From Bradyrhizobium sp. CCBAU 53421 (GTDB lineage: Bacteria; Pseudomonadota; Alphaproteobacteria; Rhizobiales; Xanthobacteraceae), in contig NZ_CP030047.1 of NCBI RefSeq assembly GCF_015291625.1, positions 806,001 to 870,000 on the forward strand: DNA of 64,000 nt. The letters run 5' to 3'. The notes under the pieces are model-generated. The model was not told the origin of the DNA and searched no databases. It saw nothing but the letters and a program-made list of their open reading frames with translations. Shown one piece after another: positions 43,881-52,102 of this stretch (position 1 is its first letter; the number at the start of each line of letters is the position of its first letter). A program made the position numbers and the translations under genes.

Positions 43881-45008
43881 ATGAATTTCGATTTCTCCGA
43901 CGAACAGAAGCAGATGCGCGACGAGGCGCGGAAATTCCTCAGCGAGCAGTGCCCGCCGAAGGCCGTGCGCGAGGTGCTCGACGGCAAGGCGCCCTACGAC
44001 AAGGCGTTGTGGAAGGGCCTTGCCGAGATGGGCTTCCTCGGTGTCGCGATCCCGGAGCAGTTCGGCGGCGCCGGTGCCGGCCATCTCGAGCTCTGCGTGA
44101 TCGCGGAGGAAATGGGCCGCGCGCTGGCGCCGGTGCCGTTCTCCTCCACCGTCTATCTCGCCGCCGAACCACTCCTGATCGCCGGCAGTGACGCACAGAA
44201 GCAGAAATGGCTGCCGAAGATCGCCTCCGGCGATGCCATCGGCACGCTGGCGCTGTTCGAGGGCAAGGGCAATCCGTCGCCGAAGGCGATCACGGTCACG
44301 GCCAATGGCGGCGTGCTCAATGGCGTCAAGAAGCCGGTTCCGGATGGTGCGATCGCCGATTTCGCTGTTGTCGCTGCGCGCACTGGCTCGAGCGGGCGCG
44401 AGTCCGACATTTCCTTGTTCATTGTCGATCTCAAGGCCGGCGGCGTCGAGATCAAGTCGCTGACCAATATCGACCTCACCCGCGGCCAGGCCGAGATCAC
44501 CTTCAAGGATGCCAAGGCCGAGCCGCTCGGCGCGGCCGGCGAGGGCTGGAGCGTCATCACCCAGGTGCTGGATCGCGCCGCCGTGCTGATGGCATTCGAG
44601 CAGGTCGGCGGCGCCGACCGCGCGCTGGAGATGGGCCGCGACTACGCGCTCGACCGCATCGCGTTCGGCCGTCCGATCGGCTCGTTCCAGGCGGTCAAGC
44701 ACATGTTGGCCGACATGTATGTCTCGGCGACGCTGGCGCGCTCGAACTGCTACTACGGTGCCTGGGCGCTCTCGACCAATGCCGGCGAGCTGCCGGAAGC
44801 TGCCGCCGCCGCACGCATCAGCGCGACGCAGGCGTTCCAGCACTGCGCCAAGAACAACATCCAGGTCCATGGCGGCATGGGCTTCACCTGGGAGTTCGAC
44901 TGCCACATGTACTACCGCCGCGCCAATGCGGTGGCGCTCGGCCTCGGCAGCCTGTCCTATTGGGAAGACGCGCTGATCGACCGCATGCGCAAGAAGAACG
45001 CGGCTTAA
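43881..45008 (+). CDS. Acyl-CoA dehydrogenase family protein
   Basis: 375 residues from the ATG at 43881 (MNFDFSDEQKQMRDEARKFL); an ATG at 43866 is in frame but adds a non-family N-terminus. It has the N-terminal helical domain, ALFEGKGNPSPKAI in place of a full 'T.P.aGSD' flavin motif, FGRPIGSFQAVKHMLADMYV, and QVHGGMGFTWEFDCHMYYRRANA near the C-terminus. It is the divergent FadE type that in actinobacteria pairs with a second subunit. The two following dehydrogenases are candidates for that partner. Confidence 0.92.
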   Translation: MNFDFSDEQKQMRDEARKFLSEQCPPKAVREVLDGKAPYDKALWKGLAEMGFLGVAIPEQFGGAGAGHLELCVIAEEMGRALAPVPFSSTVYLAAEPLLIAGSDAQKQKWLPKIASGDAIGTLALFEGKGNPSPKAITVTANGGVLNGVKKPVPDGAIADFAVVAARTGSSGRESDISLFIVDLKAGGVEIKSLTNIDLTRGQAEITFKDAKAEPLGAAGEGWSVITQVLDRAAVLMAFEQVGGADRALEMGRDYALDRIAFGRPIGSFQAVKHMLADMYVSATLARSNCYYGAWALSTNAGELPEAAAAARISATQAFQHCAKNNIQVHGGMGFTWEFDCHMYYRRANAVALGLGSLSYWEDALIDRMRKKNAA

Positions 45009-45019
45009 CGCTACGATTC

Positions 45020-45112
45020 GTCATTCCGGGGCGCGCGTAGCGCGAACCCGGAATCCAGAGATTGGGAATCGAGATTCCGGGTTCGATGCTCCGCATCGCC
45101 CCGGAATGACGG
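45020..45112. repeat. Dispersed palindromic repeat, family E
   Basis: GTCATTCCGGGGCGCGCGTA at the left and CGCCCCGGAATGACGG at the right, inner ACCCGGAATCC and GATTCCGGGTTCG. It is the second copy of the 17475 element and is intra-operonic, ending 13 bases before the next start. Confidence 0.87.
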
Positions 45113-45125
45113 AAAGAAAGCCACC

Positions 45126-46373
45126 ATGAATTTCGATGACACCCCGCAGGAGGCCGCATTCCGCGCCGAGGCGAAAGCCTGGATCGCGGCCAATGCGCCC
45201 AAGCAATATGAGGACGAGCTGCGCAAGGCCTCGCTCGGCCGCGTTGCGCTCAAGGGCGCAAACATTCTCGAAGTCGCAAAGGCCTGGCAGAAGAAGAAGG
45301 CCGATGCCGGCTGGGCCTGCCTGCACTGGCCGAAGGAGTATGGCGGCCGCGGCTCATCGCCGATCGAGCGGGTGATCTGGCAGCAGGAGGAGGGCCCGTT
45401 CGGCCGCCTCAGCTCGATGTTCATCATCGGCCACGGCATGTGCGGCCCGACCATGATGGCGTTCGCCGGCGAGGAGCAGAAGCGCAGATATCTGCCGCCG
45501 CTCGCTTCCGGCGAGAAGATCTGGTGCCAGCTGTTCTCCGAGCCCGCCGGCGGCTCGGACGTCGCGGGCCTGCGCACCCGCGCCGAGAAGCGCGGCGACG
45601 AATGGGTGATCAACGGCCAGAAGATCTGGACCTCGGGCGCGCATTATTCCGACTACGGCATCCTGCTCACCCGTACGGATCCGACGGTCGCCAAGCACAA
45701 GGGCCTCACCATGTTCTTCCTGGACATGAAGAGCCCGGGCGTCGAGGTCAGGCCGATCAAGCAGGCGAGCGGGGCCTCCGACTTCAACGAGGTCTATTTC
45801 ACCGACGTGCGCATTCCCGACACGCAGCGGCTCGGCAATGTCAATGACGGCTGGAACGTGTCGCTGACCACGCTGATGAACGAGCGGATGTCGATCGGCG
45901 CCGGCGTCGCCACCGGCTTCCCGGAGCTGTTCGACTTCTGCAACAGCCTGATGCTGGAGGATGGCCCCGCGATCGAGAACCGCGCGGTGCGCTCCAAGCT
46001 TGCCAACTGGGCGGTGAAGGCGAGCGGGCTGAAATACACCAGCATGCGCGCGATCTCCGCACTGTCGCGCGGTGAGCGTCCGGGACCGGACAACTCGATC
46101 GGCAAGCTGGTCGCCGGTTCGATGATCCAGGACGTCGCGACCTACGCGCTCGACCTGCAGGGTGCCGCCGGTACCTTGAGCGGACCCGAGGATGCCGAGG
46201 TCGCCGGCAAATTCCAGGCGATGCTGCTGCGTGCGCCGGGCACCCGCGTCGAGGGTGGCACCGACGAGATCATGCGCAACATCATCGCCGAGCGCGTGCT
46301 GGGCCTGCCCGGCGACATCAGGGTCGACAAGGACGTTCCCTTCAACAAGATCCCGACCAAGGGCCGCGCCTAA
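45126..46373 (+). CDS. Acyl-CoA dehydrogenase, first of a tandem pair
   Basis: 415 residues. FSEPAGGSDVAGLRT is the flavin-binding motif, WVINGQKIWTSGAHYSDYGILL the substrate-side block, NERMSIG the middle-domain mark and EGGTDEIMRNIIAERVLGLPGDIRVDK the C-terminal end, with the Glu of EGGTDE at the usual catalytic-base position. It is highly similar along its whole length to the next protein. It oxidises an acyl-CoA to the enoyl-CoA, passing electrons to ETF. The unusual length for two adjacent paralogs suggests different chain or ring specificity, or a mixed tetramer. Confidence 0.94.
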   Translation: MNFDDTPQEAAFRAEAKAWIAANAPKQYEDELRKASLGRVALKGANILEVAKAWQKKKADAGWACLHWPKEYGGRGSSPIERVIWQQEEGPFGRLSSMFIIGHGMCGPTMMAFAGEEQKRRYLPPLASGEKIWCQLFSEPAGGSDVAGLRTRAEKRGDEWVINGQKIWTSGAHYSDYGILLTRTDPTVAKHKGLTMFFLDMKSPGVEVRPIKQASGASDFNEVYFTDVRIPDTQRLGNVNDGWNVSLTTLMNERMSIGAGVATGFPELFDFCNSLMLEDGPAIENRAVRSKLANWAVKASGLKYTSMRAISALSRGERPGPDNSIGKLVAGSMIQDVATYALDLQGAAGTLSGPEDAEVAGKFQAMLLRAPGTRVEGGTDEIMRNIIAERVLGLPGDIRVDKDVPFNKIPTKGRA

Positions 46374-46402
46374 CAGCGCCAGAACAACGAGAGAGGTTCG
46401 CC

Positions 46403-47647
46403 ATGAATTTCGATGACACCCCGCAGGAAGCCGAATTCCGCAAGGTTGCGCGCGACTGGATCGCGGCCAACGCGCCGAAGGAGTTCGAGGAAGAACTCTC
46501 GAAATCCTCGCTCGGCCGCATCAGGCTCGCCAAGCACGACATGGTCGAGGTGGGCAAGGCCTGGCAGAAGAAGAAGGCCGAGGGCGGCTGGGCCTGCCTG
46601 CACTGGCCGAAGGAATATGGTGGCCGCGGCGCGACCCCGATCGAGCGCGTGATCTGGCAGCAGGAAGAGGGCGTGTACGGCAAGCTGACCCAGCCGTTCC
46701 AGATCGGCGAGGGCATGTGCGGCCCCACCGTGATGGCCTGGGGCAGTGAGGAGGCCAAGCGCCGCTATCTGCCGAAGCTCGCTGCGGGCGAGGAGATCTG
46801 GTGCCAGCTGTTCTCCGAGCCGTCGGCAGGCTCGGACGTGGCGGGGCTGCGTACCCGCGCCGAGAAGAAGGGCGACAATTGGGTCGTCAACGGCCAGAAG
46901 ATCTGGACCTCAGGCGCGCATTATTCCGACTACGGCCTCTTGATCGCGCGCACTGATCCGAATGTGCCCAAGCACAAGGGCCTCACCATGTTCTTCCTCG
47001 ACATGAAGAGCCCCGGCGTCGAGGTCAGGCCGATCAAGCAGGCCAACGGCATGCAGGAGTTCAACGAGGTCTATTTCACCGACGTCGTGATCCCGGACAG
47101 CCAGCGCTTGGGTGCCGTCGGCGAGGGCTGGAGCGTGTCGCTAACCACGCTGATGAACGAGCGCATGTCGATCGGCGCGCGGCTCGCCACCGGCGTGCCT
47201 GAGATGTTCGAGTTCTGCTCCAACCTGATGCTGGAAGATGGTCTTGCGATCGACGATCCGGCGGTGCGCTCCAAGCTGGCGAGCTGGGCGGTGAAGGCGA
47301 GCGGGCTGAAATACACCAGCTACCGCGCGATCTCGGCACTGTCGAAGGGTGAGCGGCCCGGTCCGGAAAACTCGATCGGCAAGCTCGTCTCCGGCCTGAT
47401 GCTGCAGGACATCGCGACTTATGCGATGGACCTCGAAGGCGCGGCGGGCAGCCTCACCGGCGCCGATGAGGAGCAGGCCAACGGCCAGTTCCAGCAGATG
47501 CTGCTGTCGTCGCCCTCGATGCGCATCGCCGGCGGCACCGACGAGATTCTGCGCAACATCATCGCCGAGCGCGTGCTGGGCCTGCCCGGTGATATCCGGG
47601 TCGACAAGGACGTGCCCTACAACAAGATCCCGACCAAGGGGCGCTGA
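46403..47647 (+). CDS. Acyl-CoA dehydrogenase, second of a tandem pair
   Basis: 414 residues, co-linear with 45126-46373: identical MNFDDTPQEA start, QKIWTSGAHYSDYG, HKGLTMFFLDMKSPGVEVRP, and RNIIAERVLGLPGDIRVDKD..YNKIPTKGR end. Differences cluster in the N-terminal helices, in LTQPFQIGEGMCGPTVMAWGSEEAKRR and in TGADEEQANGQF. These surround the acyl pocket and the region before the catalytic Glu (AGGTDEI here, EGGTDEI in the paralog). AGAGAGGTTCGCC precedes the ATG. It is the last dehydrogenase of the cluster. Confidence 0.94.
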   Translation: MNFDDTPQEAEFRKVARDWIAANAPKEFEEELSKSSLGRIRLAKHDMVEVGKAWQKKKAEGGWACLHWPKEYGGRGATPIERVIWQQEEGVYGKLTQPFQIGEGMCGPTVMAWGSEEAKRRYLPKLAAGEEIWCQLFSEPSAGSDVAGLRTRAEKKGDNWVVNGQKIWTSGAHYSDYGLLIARTDPNVPKHKGLTMFFLDMKSPGVEVRPIKQANGMQEFNEVYFTDVVIPDSQRLGAVGEGWSVSLTTLMNERMSIGARLATGVPEMFEFCSNLMLEDGLAIDDPAVRSKLASWAVKASGLKYTSYRAISALSKGERPGPENSIGKLVSGLMLQDIATYAMDLEGAAGSLTGADEEQANGQFQQMLLSSPSMRIAGGTDEILRNIIAERVLGLPGDIRVDKDVPYNKIPTKGR

Positions 47648-47655
47648 CGATTCTC

Positions 47656-47769
47656 GTGTCCCGGACGCGATGCGGCACGTAGTGCCGCGTCGCAGAGCCG
47701 GGACCCACCTCTGTGCATGGGCCCCGGCTCAGCAGCGCATCACTTCGTGCTGCGCTGCGTCCGGGGCAA
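47656..47769. repeat. Dispersed palindromic repeat, family H (GTCCCGGACGCG..CGTCCGGGGC)
   Basis: GTGTCCCGGACGCGATGCGG at the left, GCTGCGTCCGGGGCAAG at the right, with CGGGACCCACCTCTGTGCATGGGCCCCGG in the centre. It fills the gap between the dehydrogenase and nitroreductase genes. Confidence 0.8.
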
Positions 47770-47783
47770 GAAAGCGAGCACCA

Positions 47784-48482
47784 ATGGACGCTGTCGTGAA
47801 GCAAAACAACCGCATCGGTGCACTGGAAGAGCTGCTCAACGAGCGCTACTCGGTGCGCGCGTTCGAGCCGCGCGAGGTGCCGCGCGACGTCATCGAGCAC
47901 ATCCTCAGCACCGCGCAACGCACCGCGTCCTGGTGCAACAGCCAGCCCTGGCAGGTGCTGATCGTGTCCGGCGAGGCCAAGGAGCGGTTTCGCAAGGCAA
48001 TCTATGCCGAGGCCTCGCGCGGTCTCGGCGATGATTACGACTTCACGCCGCCGCGCGAATATGTCGGGGTCTATCTGGAGCGCCGCCGCGAAAGCGGCTT
48101 CCAGCTCTACAACACGCTCGGGATCGCGCGCGGCGACAAGGCGGCCTACGGCAAGCAGGCGCTGGAGAACTACAATTTCTTCGGCGCGCCACACGTTGCC
48201 GTGATCCACACCAACGAGCCGCTCGGCATCTATGGCGCGATCGACTGCGGCGGCTATGTCTCGAACTTCATGCTGGCAGCGCAGGCTCTCGGGCTCGGCA
48301 CCATCCCGCAGGCCGCGATCGCGCGTCATTCCGGCCTGATCCGCCGCCACTTCAACCTGGCCGATGACCGCCGGGTTGTCTGCGGCATCTCGTTCGGCTA
48401 TGCGGATAACGCGCACAAGGTGAACAGCTACCGCACGTCGCGCGCGACTGTGGCGGATACTGTCACATTTGTGGATGTATAG
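47784..48482 (+). CDS. Nitroreductase family protein
   Basis: 232-residue FMN-dependent reductase. RYSVRAFEPREVPRDVIEHILSTAQRTASWCNSQPWQVLIVSG is the N-terminal FMN site (R-S.R.F, then S..N.QPW). GGYVSNFMLAAQALGLGTIPQAAIARHSGLIRRHF is the dimer/FMN half, and RRVVCGISFGYAD near the end closes the site. It reduces nitro groups, quinones or enones with NAD(P)H. It follows the dehydrogenase cluster after a repeat and may belong to it. Confidence 0.92.
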   Translation: MDAVVKQNNRIGALEELLNERYSVRAFEPREVPRDVIEHILSTAQRTASWCNSQPWQVLIVSGEAKERFRKAIYAEASRGLGDDYDFTPPREYVGVYLERRRESGFQLYNTLGIARGDKAAYGKQALENYNFFGAPHVAVIHTNEPLGIYGAIDCGGYVSNFMLAAQALGLGTIPQAAIARHSGLIRRHFNLADDRRVVCGISFGYADNAHKVNSYRTSRATVADTVTFVDV

Positions 48483-48553
48483 TTTCCCTCAAGGCGGGAC
48501 GTAACGTTCCCGCCGAGGACGAGAAGACGCGATAAAGAACGACAAGAACAACA

Positions 48554-48964
48554 ATGGCGAATAACGCCTCCCTGTCGCCGGCGGAGATCAGCTGGCAACT
48601 GCACCGTCTGCCTGCGCTTGAGCGCGATGCGTTCATCGCGGCGCATTATTTGGGACAGCCCGTCGCCTGGAAGACCCGCTTCTTCGATGCGATCGACTGG
48701 GGCGCGGGCTCGGTGCTGCAATTCAGCTTCCTGCAACGCGGCTGGCACCGCCATTCGCGGCTCGACAATCCGATCTATGCCTATATCGACATCGAGCAAC
48801 ATCCGGAAACACGCAACCTGCGCCGCGGCCGGCGGGTCGATCTGCAGGGCACGATCAAGGGCGTCGACTTCGTGACCGGGACGACGCTCACGCTGGACAA
48901 GTTCGAAATCCTGCCGGTCAATTTTCTCGACCGCTTCGTCATCAGCTCCGACAGCCGGTACTAG
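48554..48964 (+). CDS. Conserved hypothetical protein
   Basis: 136 residues, no signal peptide, no membrane segment. It starts MANNASLSPAEISWQLHRLPALERDAFIAAHYLGQPVAWKTRFFDAIDW, then beta-rich SVLQFSFLQRGWHRHSRLDNPIYAYIDIEQHPETRNLRRGRRVDLQGTIKGVDFVTGTTLTLDKFEI, which reads like a small beta barrel (OB-like). I recognise no family. Upstream at 48494-48516 is a hairpin (GGCGGGA / TCCCGCC). Its stop overlaps the convergent regulator by four bases. Confidence 0.75.
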   Translation: MANNASLSPAEISWQLHRLPALERDAFIAAHYLGQPVAWKTRFFDAIDWGAGSVLQFSFLQRGWHRHSRLDNPIYAYIDIEQHPETRNLRRGRRVDLQGTIKGVDFVTGTTLTLDKFEILPVNFLDRFVISSDSRY

Positions 48965-49965
48965 CGCTTGCGTCCCGCCACTGCGCAGCGTGGCGGCGCC
49001 TCGATATAGCGCGCGGCCATCGCACCTGTGAGCTCGGCCATCTTCTCGCGCAGCTCCACGGGTGCGAGCACTTCGACCTCGGCGCCGAGCCGCAGCAGCT
49101 CGGTTGCCGCGTGCCACACTGTCTTGCCGACCGGCATGACGGCGATCCGCCAGCCGTCGGCGTCGGTGCCATCAGTGAGCCGCACCCGCGCCTTCACGTA
49201 AGGATGCGCCAGCGCATCGAACAGCTGCAGCCCGAGCGGCGACAACCGCACCGTGGCCTCGTTCGGATGCAGCTCGGCCTCCAGCCGCTCGATCGAGGCG
49301 CGCCAATAGGTGGCGAGATCGAACTCCGCGGGCCGCGCGAACGGCGTCTCCAGCGTGGTGCAATCCAGCACGCGCGCGACGCGGTAGGTGCGTACATTGC
49401 CGTCGACGAGGCCGGCGAGATACCAGCTGCCGCCCTTCAGCACGAGGCCGAGCGGGGCCACGCGCCGGCGCTTCTCGGCCTTCCAGCTCTGGTAACGGAT
49501 CTCGATCAGGGTCTCGCGCAGCACGGCGCCGGCAATGGCGCGCAGATGCTGCGGCTCCTCGGTCTCGCCGAACCAGCCCGGCGCGTCGAGATGGAAGCGC
49601 TGCTGCATGCCCCGCGCATTGGGGCGCAGGCTCTCCGGCAGCGCCGCCATCAGCTTGGTCTGCGCCGCCGCCATCGCGGCATCGAGGCCGAGCGCGGCGG
49701 CGGGGCCGGGCAGGCCGGCCATGAACAGCGCTTCGGCCTCGCCCTGCGACAGCCCGTTCAGCCGCACCCGGTAGCCGTCGAGCAGCCGATAGCCGCCCTC
49801 GGCGCCGCGGTCGGCATAGACGGGCACGCCCGCAGCAGCCAGCGCATCGATGTCGCGATAGATCGTGCGCACCGAGACCTCGCAGGCCTCGGCCAATTCG
49901 GGTGCGGTGACCTGTCCCCGCGCCTGCAGGGTGGTGAGGATGGAAAACAGCCGGCTCGCGCGCAT
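48961..49965 (-). CDS. YafY-type WYL-domain transcriptional regulator
   Basis: 334 residues from the ATG at 49965. The N-terminal HTH_11 is MRASRLFSILTTLQARGQVTAPELAEACEVSVRTIYRDIDALAAAGVPVYADRG; the middle WYL domain includes RYQSWKAEKRRRVAPLGLVLKGGSWYLAGLVDGNVRTYRVARV; the WCX extension ends the protein. Proteins of this family often repress or activate one neighbouring gene. A perfect 10-base palindrome lies just upstream between this gene and the divergent GST gene, so the GST (and DUF6157) are the expected targets. Confidence 0.92.
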   Translation of the reverse strand: MRASRLFSILTTLQARGQVTAPELAEACEVSVRTIYRDIDALAAAGVPVYADRGAEGGYRLLDGYRVRLNGLSQGEAEALFMAGLPGPAAALGLDAAMAAAQTKLMAALPESLRPNARGMQQRFHLDAPGWFGETEEPQHLRAIAGAVLRETLIEIRYQSWKAEKRRRVAPLGLVLKGGSWYLAGLVDGNVRTYRVARVLDCTTLETPFARPAEFDLATYWRASIERLEAELHPNEATVRLSPLGLQLFDALAHPYVKARVRLTDGTDADGWRIAVMPVGKTVWHAATELLRLGAEVEVLAPVELREKMAELTGAMAARYIEAPPRCAVAGRKR

Positions 49966-49974
49966 GGGAAGATC

Positions 49975-49999
49975 ATACCTGACACAAGATGTCAGGTAT
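49975..49999. promoter_or_regulatory. Perfect palindromic operator between WYL regulator and GST genes
   Basis: ATACCTGACA-CAAGA-TGTCAGGTAT: 10-base perfect inverted repeat with a 5-base spacer. Core TGACA-N5-TGTCA is the type of site seen beside YafY-family regulators. Ten bases from the regulator start and 52 before the GST start. Confidence 0.82.
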
Positions 50000-50050
50000 A
50001 GGCGGACATAAAAGGAGGCCATTCCCCCGATGGCGCAAGGAGACCCGCTT

Positions 50051-50695
50051 ATGACCACTACCGACCGCATCACGCTGTATTATTCGCCGCAAAGCCGCGC
50101 CACCGGCACGCGCGTGCTGCTGGAGGAGCTCGGCGCGCCCTATGATCTGCACGTCCTCAACATCAAGGCGGCCGAGCAGCGCAAGGACGCCTATCTCGCG
50201 ATCAATCCGCTCGGCAAGGTGCCGGCGATCCGCCATCGCGACGCGCTGGTGACCGAACAGGTCGCGATCTTCATCTATCTCGCCGATCTGTTTCCGCAAG
50301 CCGGCCTCACCCCCGCGCTGACCGACCCGCGCCGCGGCCCGTATCTGCGCTGGATCGCCTATTACGGCGCCTCGTTCGAGCCGGCCGTGATCGACCATTT
50401 CATGAAGCGCGAGCCGGCACCGATCACGCAGTCGCCCTACGCCGATTACGACACCATGCTCGGCACGCTCGAGGCGCAGCTCGCAAAGGGGCCCTATCTC
50501 TTCGGCGAAGCGATCACGGCGGCCGACATCCTCTGGGGCATCGCGCTCTCCTGGACCATGATGTTCGGCATCGTGCCTAAGCGGGACGTGTTCGTCCGCT
50601 ATGCCGAGCGCATCGCCGCGCGTCCGGCGTTCGTCCGGATCTCCAAGGCTGACGACGAGATGGCGGCGCAGCATGCGGCAGCCGCCGGAGTGTGA
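50051..50695 (+). CDS. Glutathione S-transferase family protein
   Basis: 214 residues from the ATG at 50051, which follows AAGGAGACCCGCTT; an ATG at 50030 adds seven residues. N-terminal thioredoxin fold: ITLYYSPQSRATGTRVLLEELGAPYDLHVLNI, cis-Pro loop NPLGKVPAI, and TEQVAIFIYLADLF for the glutathione gamma-glutamyl site. C-terminal helical domain with KGPYLFGEAITAADILWG. It conjugates glutathione to an electrophile or acts as a peroxidase. It is probably induced through the adjacent WYL regulator. Confidence 0.93.
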   Translation: MTTTDRITLYYSPQSRATGTRVLLEELGAPYDLHVLNIKAAEQRKDAYLAINPLGKVPAIRHRDALVTEQVAIFIYLADLFPQAGLTPALTDPRRGPYLRWIAYYGASFEPAVIDHFMKREPAPITQSPYADYDTMLGTLEAQLAKGPYLFGEAITAADILWGIALSWTMMFGIVPKRDVFVRYAERIAARPAFVRISKADDEMAAQHAAAAGV

Positions 50696-50709
50696 TAGGG
50701 ATCGTGCCG

Positions 50710-51144
50710 ATGGCAAAGCCGCTGTATAGCACCAACTGCTTCAACACCCTGATCCGCGTCGCCGAGGACTGCCCGGCGCAGCGCGGCGAGGAGCCGCAGC
50801 CGCGTGGCGGCCAGCCGACGGTTGCCGTGCTGCAATACCGGATGCTTGCGGACGCACCCTATAAATACACCTCCGACGACGTGGTGTTCGCGACGTCGTC
50901 GGCCGGCCGCGCGCTCGATACCAAGGCCGGGAAGAAGGAACGCAACCTCGCCCGCGAGACGTTCTTCTCGCGCGGCCAGGCCTGCATGCGCGCCTCGCCG
51001 CTCGGCAAGCGTTTCGGCTGGGGCGTTCACGCCGACGCCGAAGGCCGCATCGCGATCTACGCCGTCGACAGCAAGCGCTACCAGGCGCTGGCCCGCGACC
51101 CTGAGGTCGCGCAGACGCGCGCGATGCGGTCGAAACGGGCGTGA
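50710..51144 (+). CDS. DUF6157 family protein
   Basis: 144 residues. The pattern STNCFNTLIRVAEDCPAQRGEEPQ...TVAVLQYRMLADAPYKYTSDDVVF, then ETFFSRGQACMRASPLGKRFGWGVHADAEGRIAIYAVDSKRYQAL, is that of DUF6157, a family of small soluble proteins of unknown function. The ATG at 50710 follows the GST stop by 14 bases, so the two are probably co-transcribed and controlled by the same operator. Confidence 0.88.
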   Translation: MAKPLYSTNCFNTLIRVAEDCPAQRGEEPQPRGGQPTVAVLQYRMLADAPYKYTSDDVVFATSSAGRALDTKAGKKERNLARETFFSRGQACMRASPLGKRFGWGVHADAEGRIAIYAVDSKRYQALARDPEVAQTRAMRSKRA

Positions 51145-51178
51145 GGGGAAGGGTAGTATCGACGGGGCCATTAGGCCC

Positions 51179-51279
51179 GTCATCCTGAGGAGCGCGCAGC
51201 GCGTCTCGAAGGATGCACGGCCACCAGCCGGGCCGTCGACCCTTCGAGACGCGCGTTCCGCGCTCCTCAGGGTGACGGG
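51179..51279. repeat. Dispersed palindromic repeat, family C
   Basis: GTCATCCTGAGGAGCGCGCA at the left and GCGCTCCTCAGGGTGACGG at the right, inner GTCTCGAAGGATG / CCCTTCGAGACGCG. It separates convergent genes (DUF6157 and an enoyl-CoA hydratase-like gene). Confidence 0.88.
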
Positions 51280-51301
51280 ACTGATAGTGTGATTCGCCGA
51301 A

Positions 51302-52102
51302 CTAGAATCTCGGTGCCCGCTTCTCGGCGAAGGCCTTGATGCCTTCCTTGATCTCGTCGCCGCGCATGCTGTCGCGGTGGCGCTGGTCGGCGGCGGCCGC
51401 ATCCAGCTCGCCGCGGGCGAATTCGTTGATTGCGCGCTTCATGCCGGCCATCGCCTTCGGCGCATTGCCGGCCAGGATCGTGGCAAGCTTGTCGACCTCC
51501 TCGTCGAGCAGGTCGAGCGACACCATGGCGGTGAGGTAGCCGATCCGCAGCATCTCCGGCGCCGTAATCTTCTGCGCGGTCAGGAACAGCATCTTGGCGT
51601 TGTCGACGCCGAGCCGCGTGACGTAGCGCTGGATGCCGCTCTTGTAATAGTGCAGCCCGAGCCGCGCCGCCGGCATGAACATCTCGGCGGTATCGACGCC
51701 GATGCGGAAGTCGCAGGCCAGCGCGAGGTCGGTCGAACCGCCATAGACGCCTCCATTGAGCCGGCAGATCGTCGGCACGGAGAGATCCTCGAGGCGGTTG
51801 ACCACGACCTCGAATGCCGAGCCCGCGCTCTGCTGCTCATTGGCGCTGACTGCGCGCTCGGCCACCGAGTTGAGGTCATAGCCGGCGGAAAACGCGCGGC
51901 CGGTTCCGGTCAGCACCAGCACGCGGATCGCAGGATCGGCCTCGATCCGGTCGAACAGCCTGACGAGCTCGCCGAGATCCTCGGCCTGCAGGCGGTTGAG
52001 ATGCTTCGGCCGGTTGAGGCGGATCGTGGCGCGCGCGCCGGCAATTTCGAGCACGGGTCCGCTGGCGGTGTCGGCCAACTCGGCCATATCGGTCTCCATC
52101 AT
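51302..52102 (-). CDS. Enoyl-CoA hydratase/isomerase family protein
   Basis: 266 residues. Oxyanion loops RAFSAGYDLNSV and LNGGVYGGSTDLALACDFRIG, then FMPAARLGLHYYKSGIQRYVTRLG. The first catalytic Glu is Asp here (GGSTDLA for GGCELA) and the second is not in QPE form, so the reaction cannot be assigned. The start (ATG at 52102, repeated Met) overlaps the stop of the potassium-channel gene (ATGA), so the pair is one transcription unit, an unexpected combination. A domain-typical C-terminus EGIKAFAEKRAPRF is present. Confidence 0.88.
   Translation of the reverse strand: MMETDMAELADTASGPVLEIAGARATIRLNRPKHLNRLQAEDLGELVRLFDRIEADPAIRVLVLTGTGRAFSAGYDLNSVAERAVSANEQQSAGSAFEVVVNRLEDLSVPTICRLNGGVYGGSTDLALACDFRIGVDTAEMFMPAARLGLHYYKSGIQRYVTRLGVDNAKMLFLTAQKITAPEMLRIGYLTAMVSLDLLDEEVDKLATILAGNAPKAMAGMKRAINEFARGELDAAAADQRHRDSMRGDEIKEGIKAFAEKRAPRF

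Noticed and set aside
48494-48516. GGCGGGA/TCCCGCC hairpin as an intrinsic terminator of the nitroreductase gene
   Set aside because: No T-run on either strand; I leave it as an inverted repeat only.
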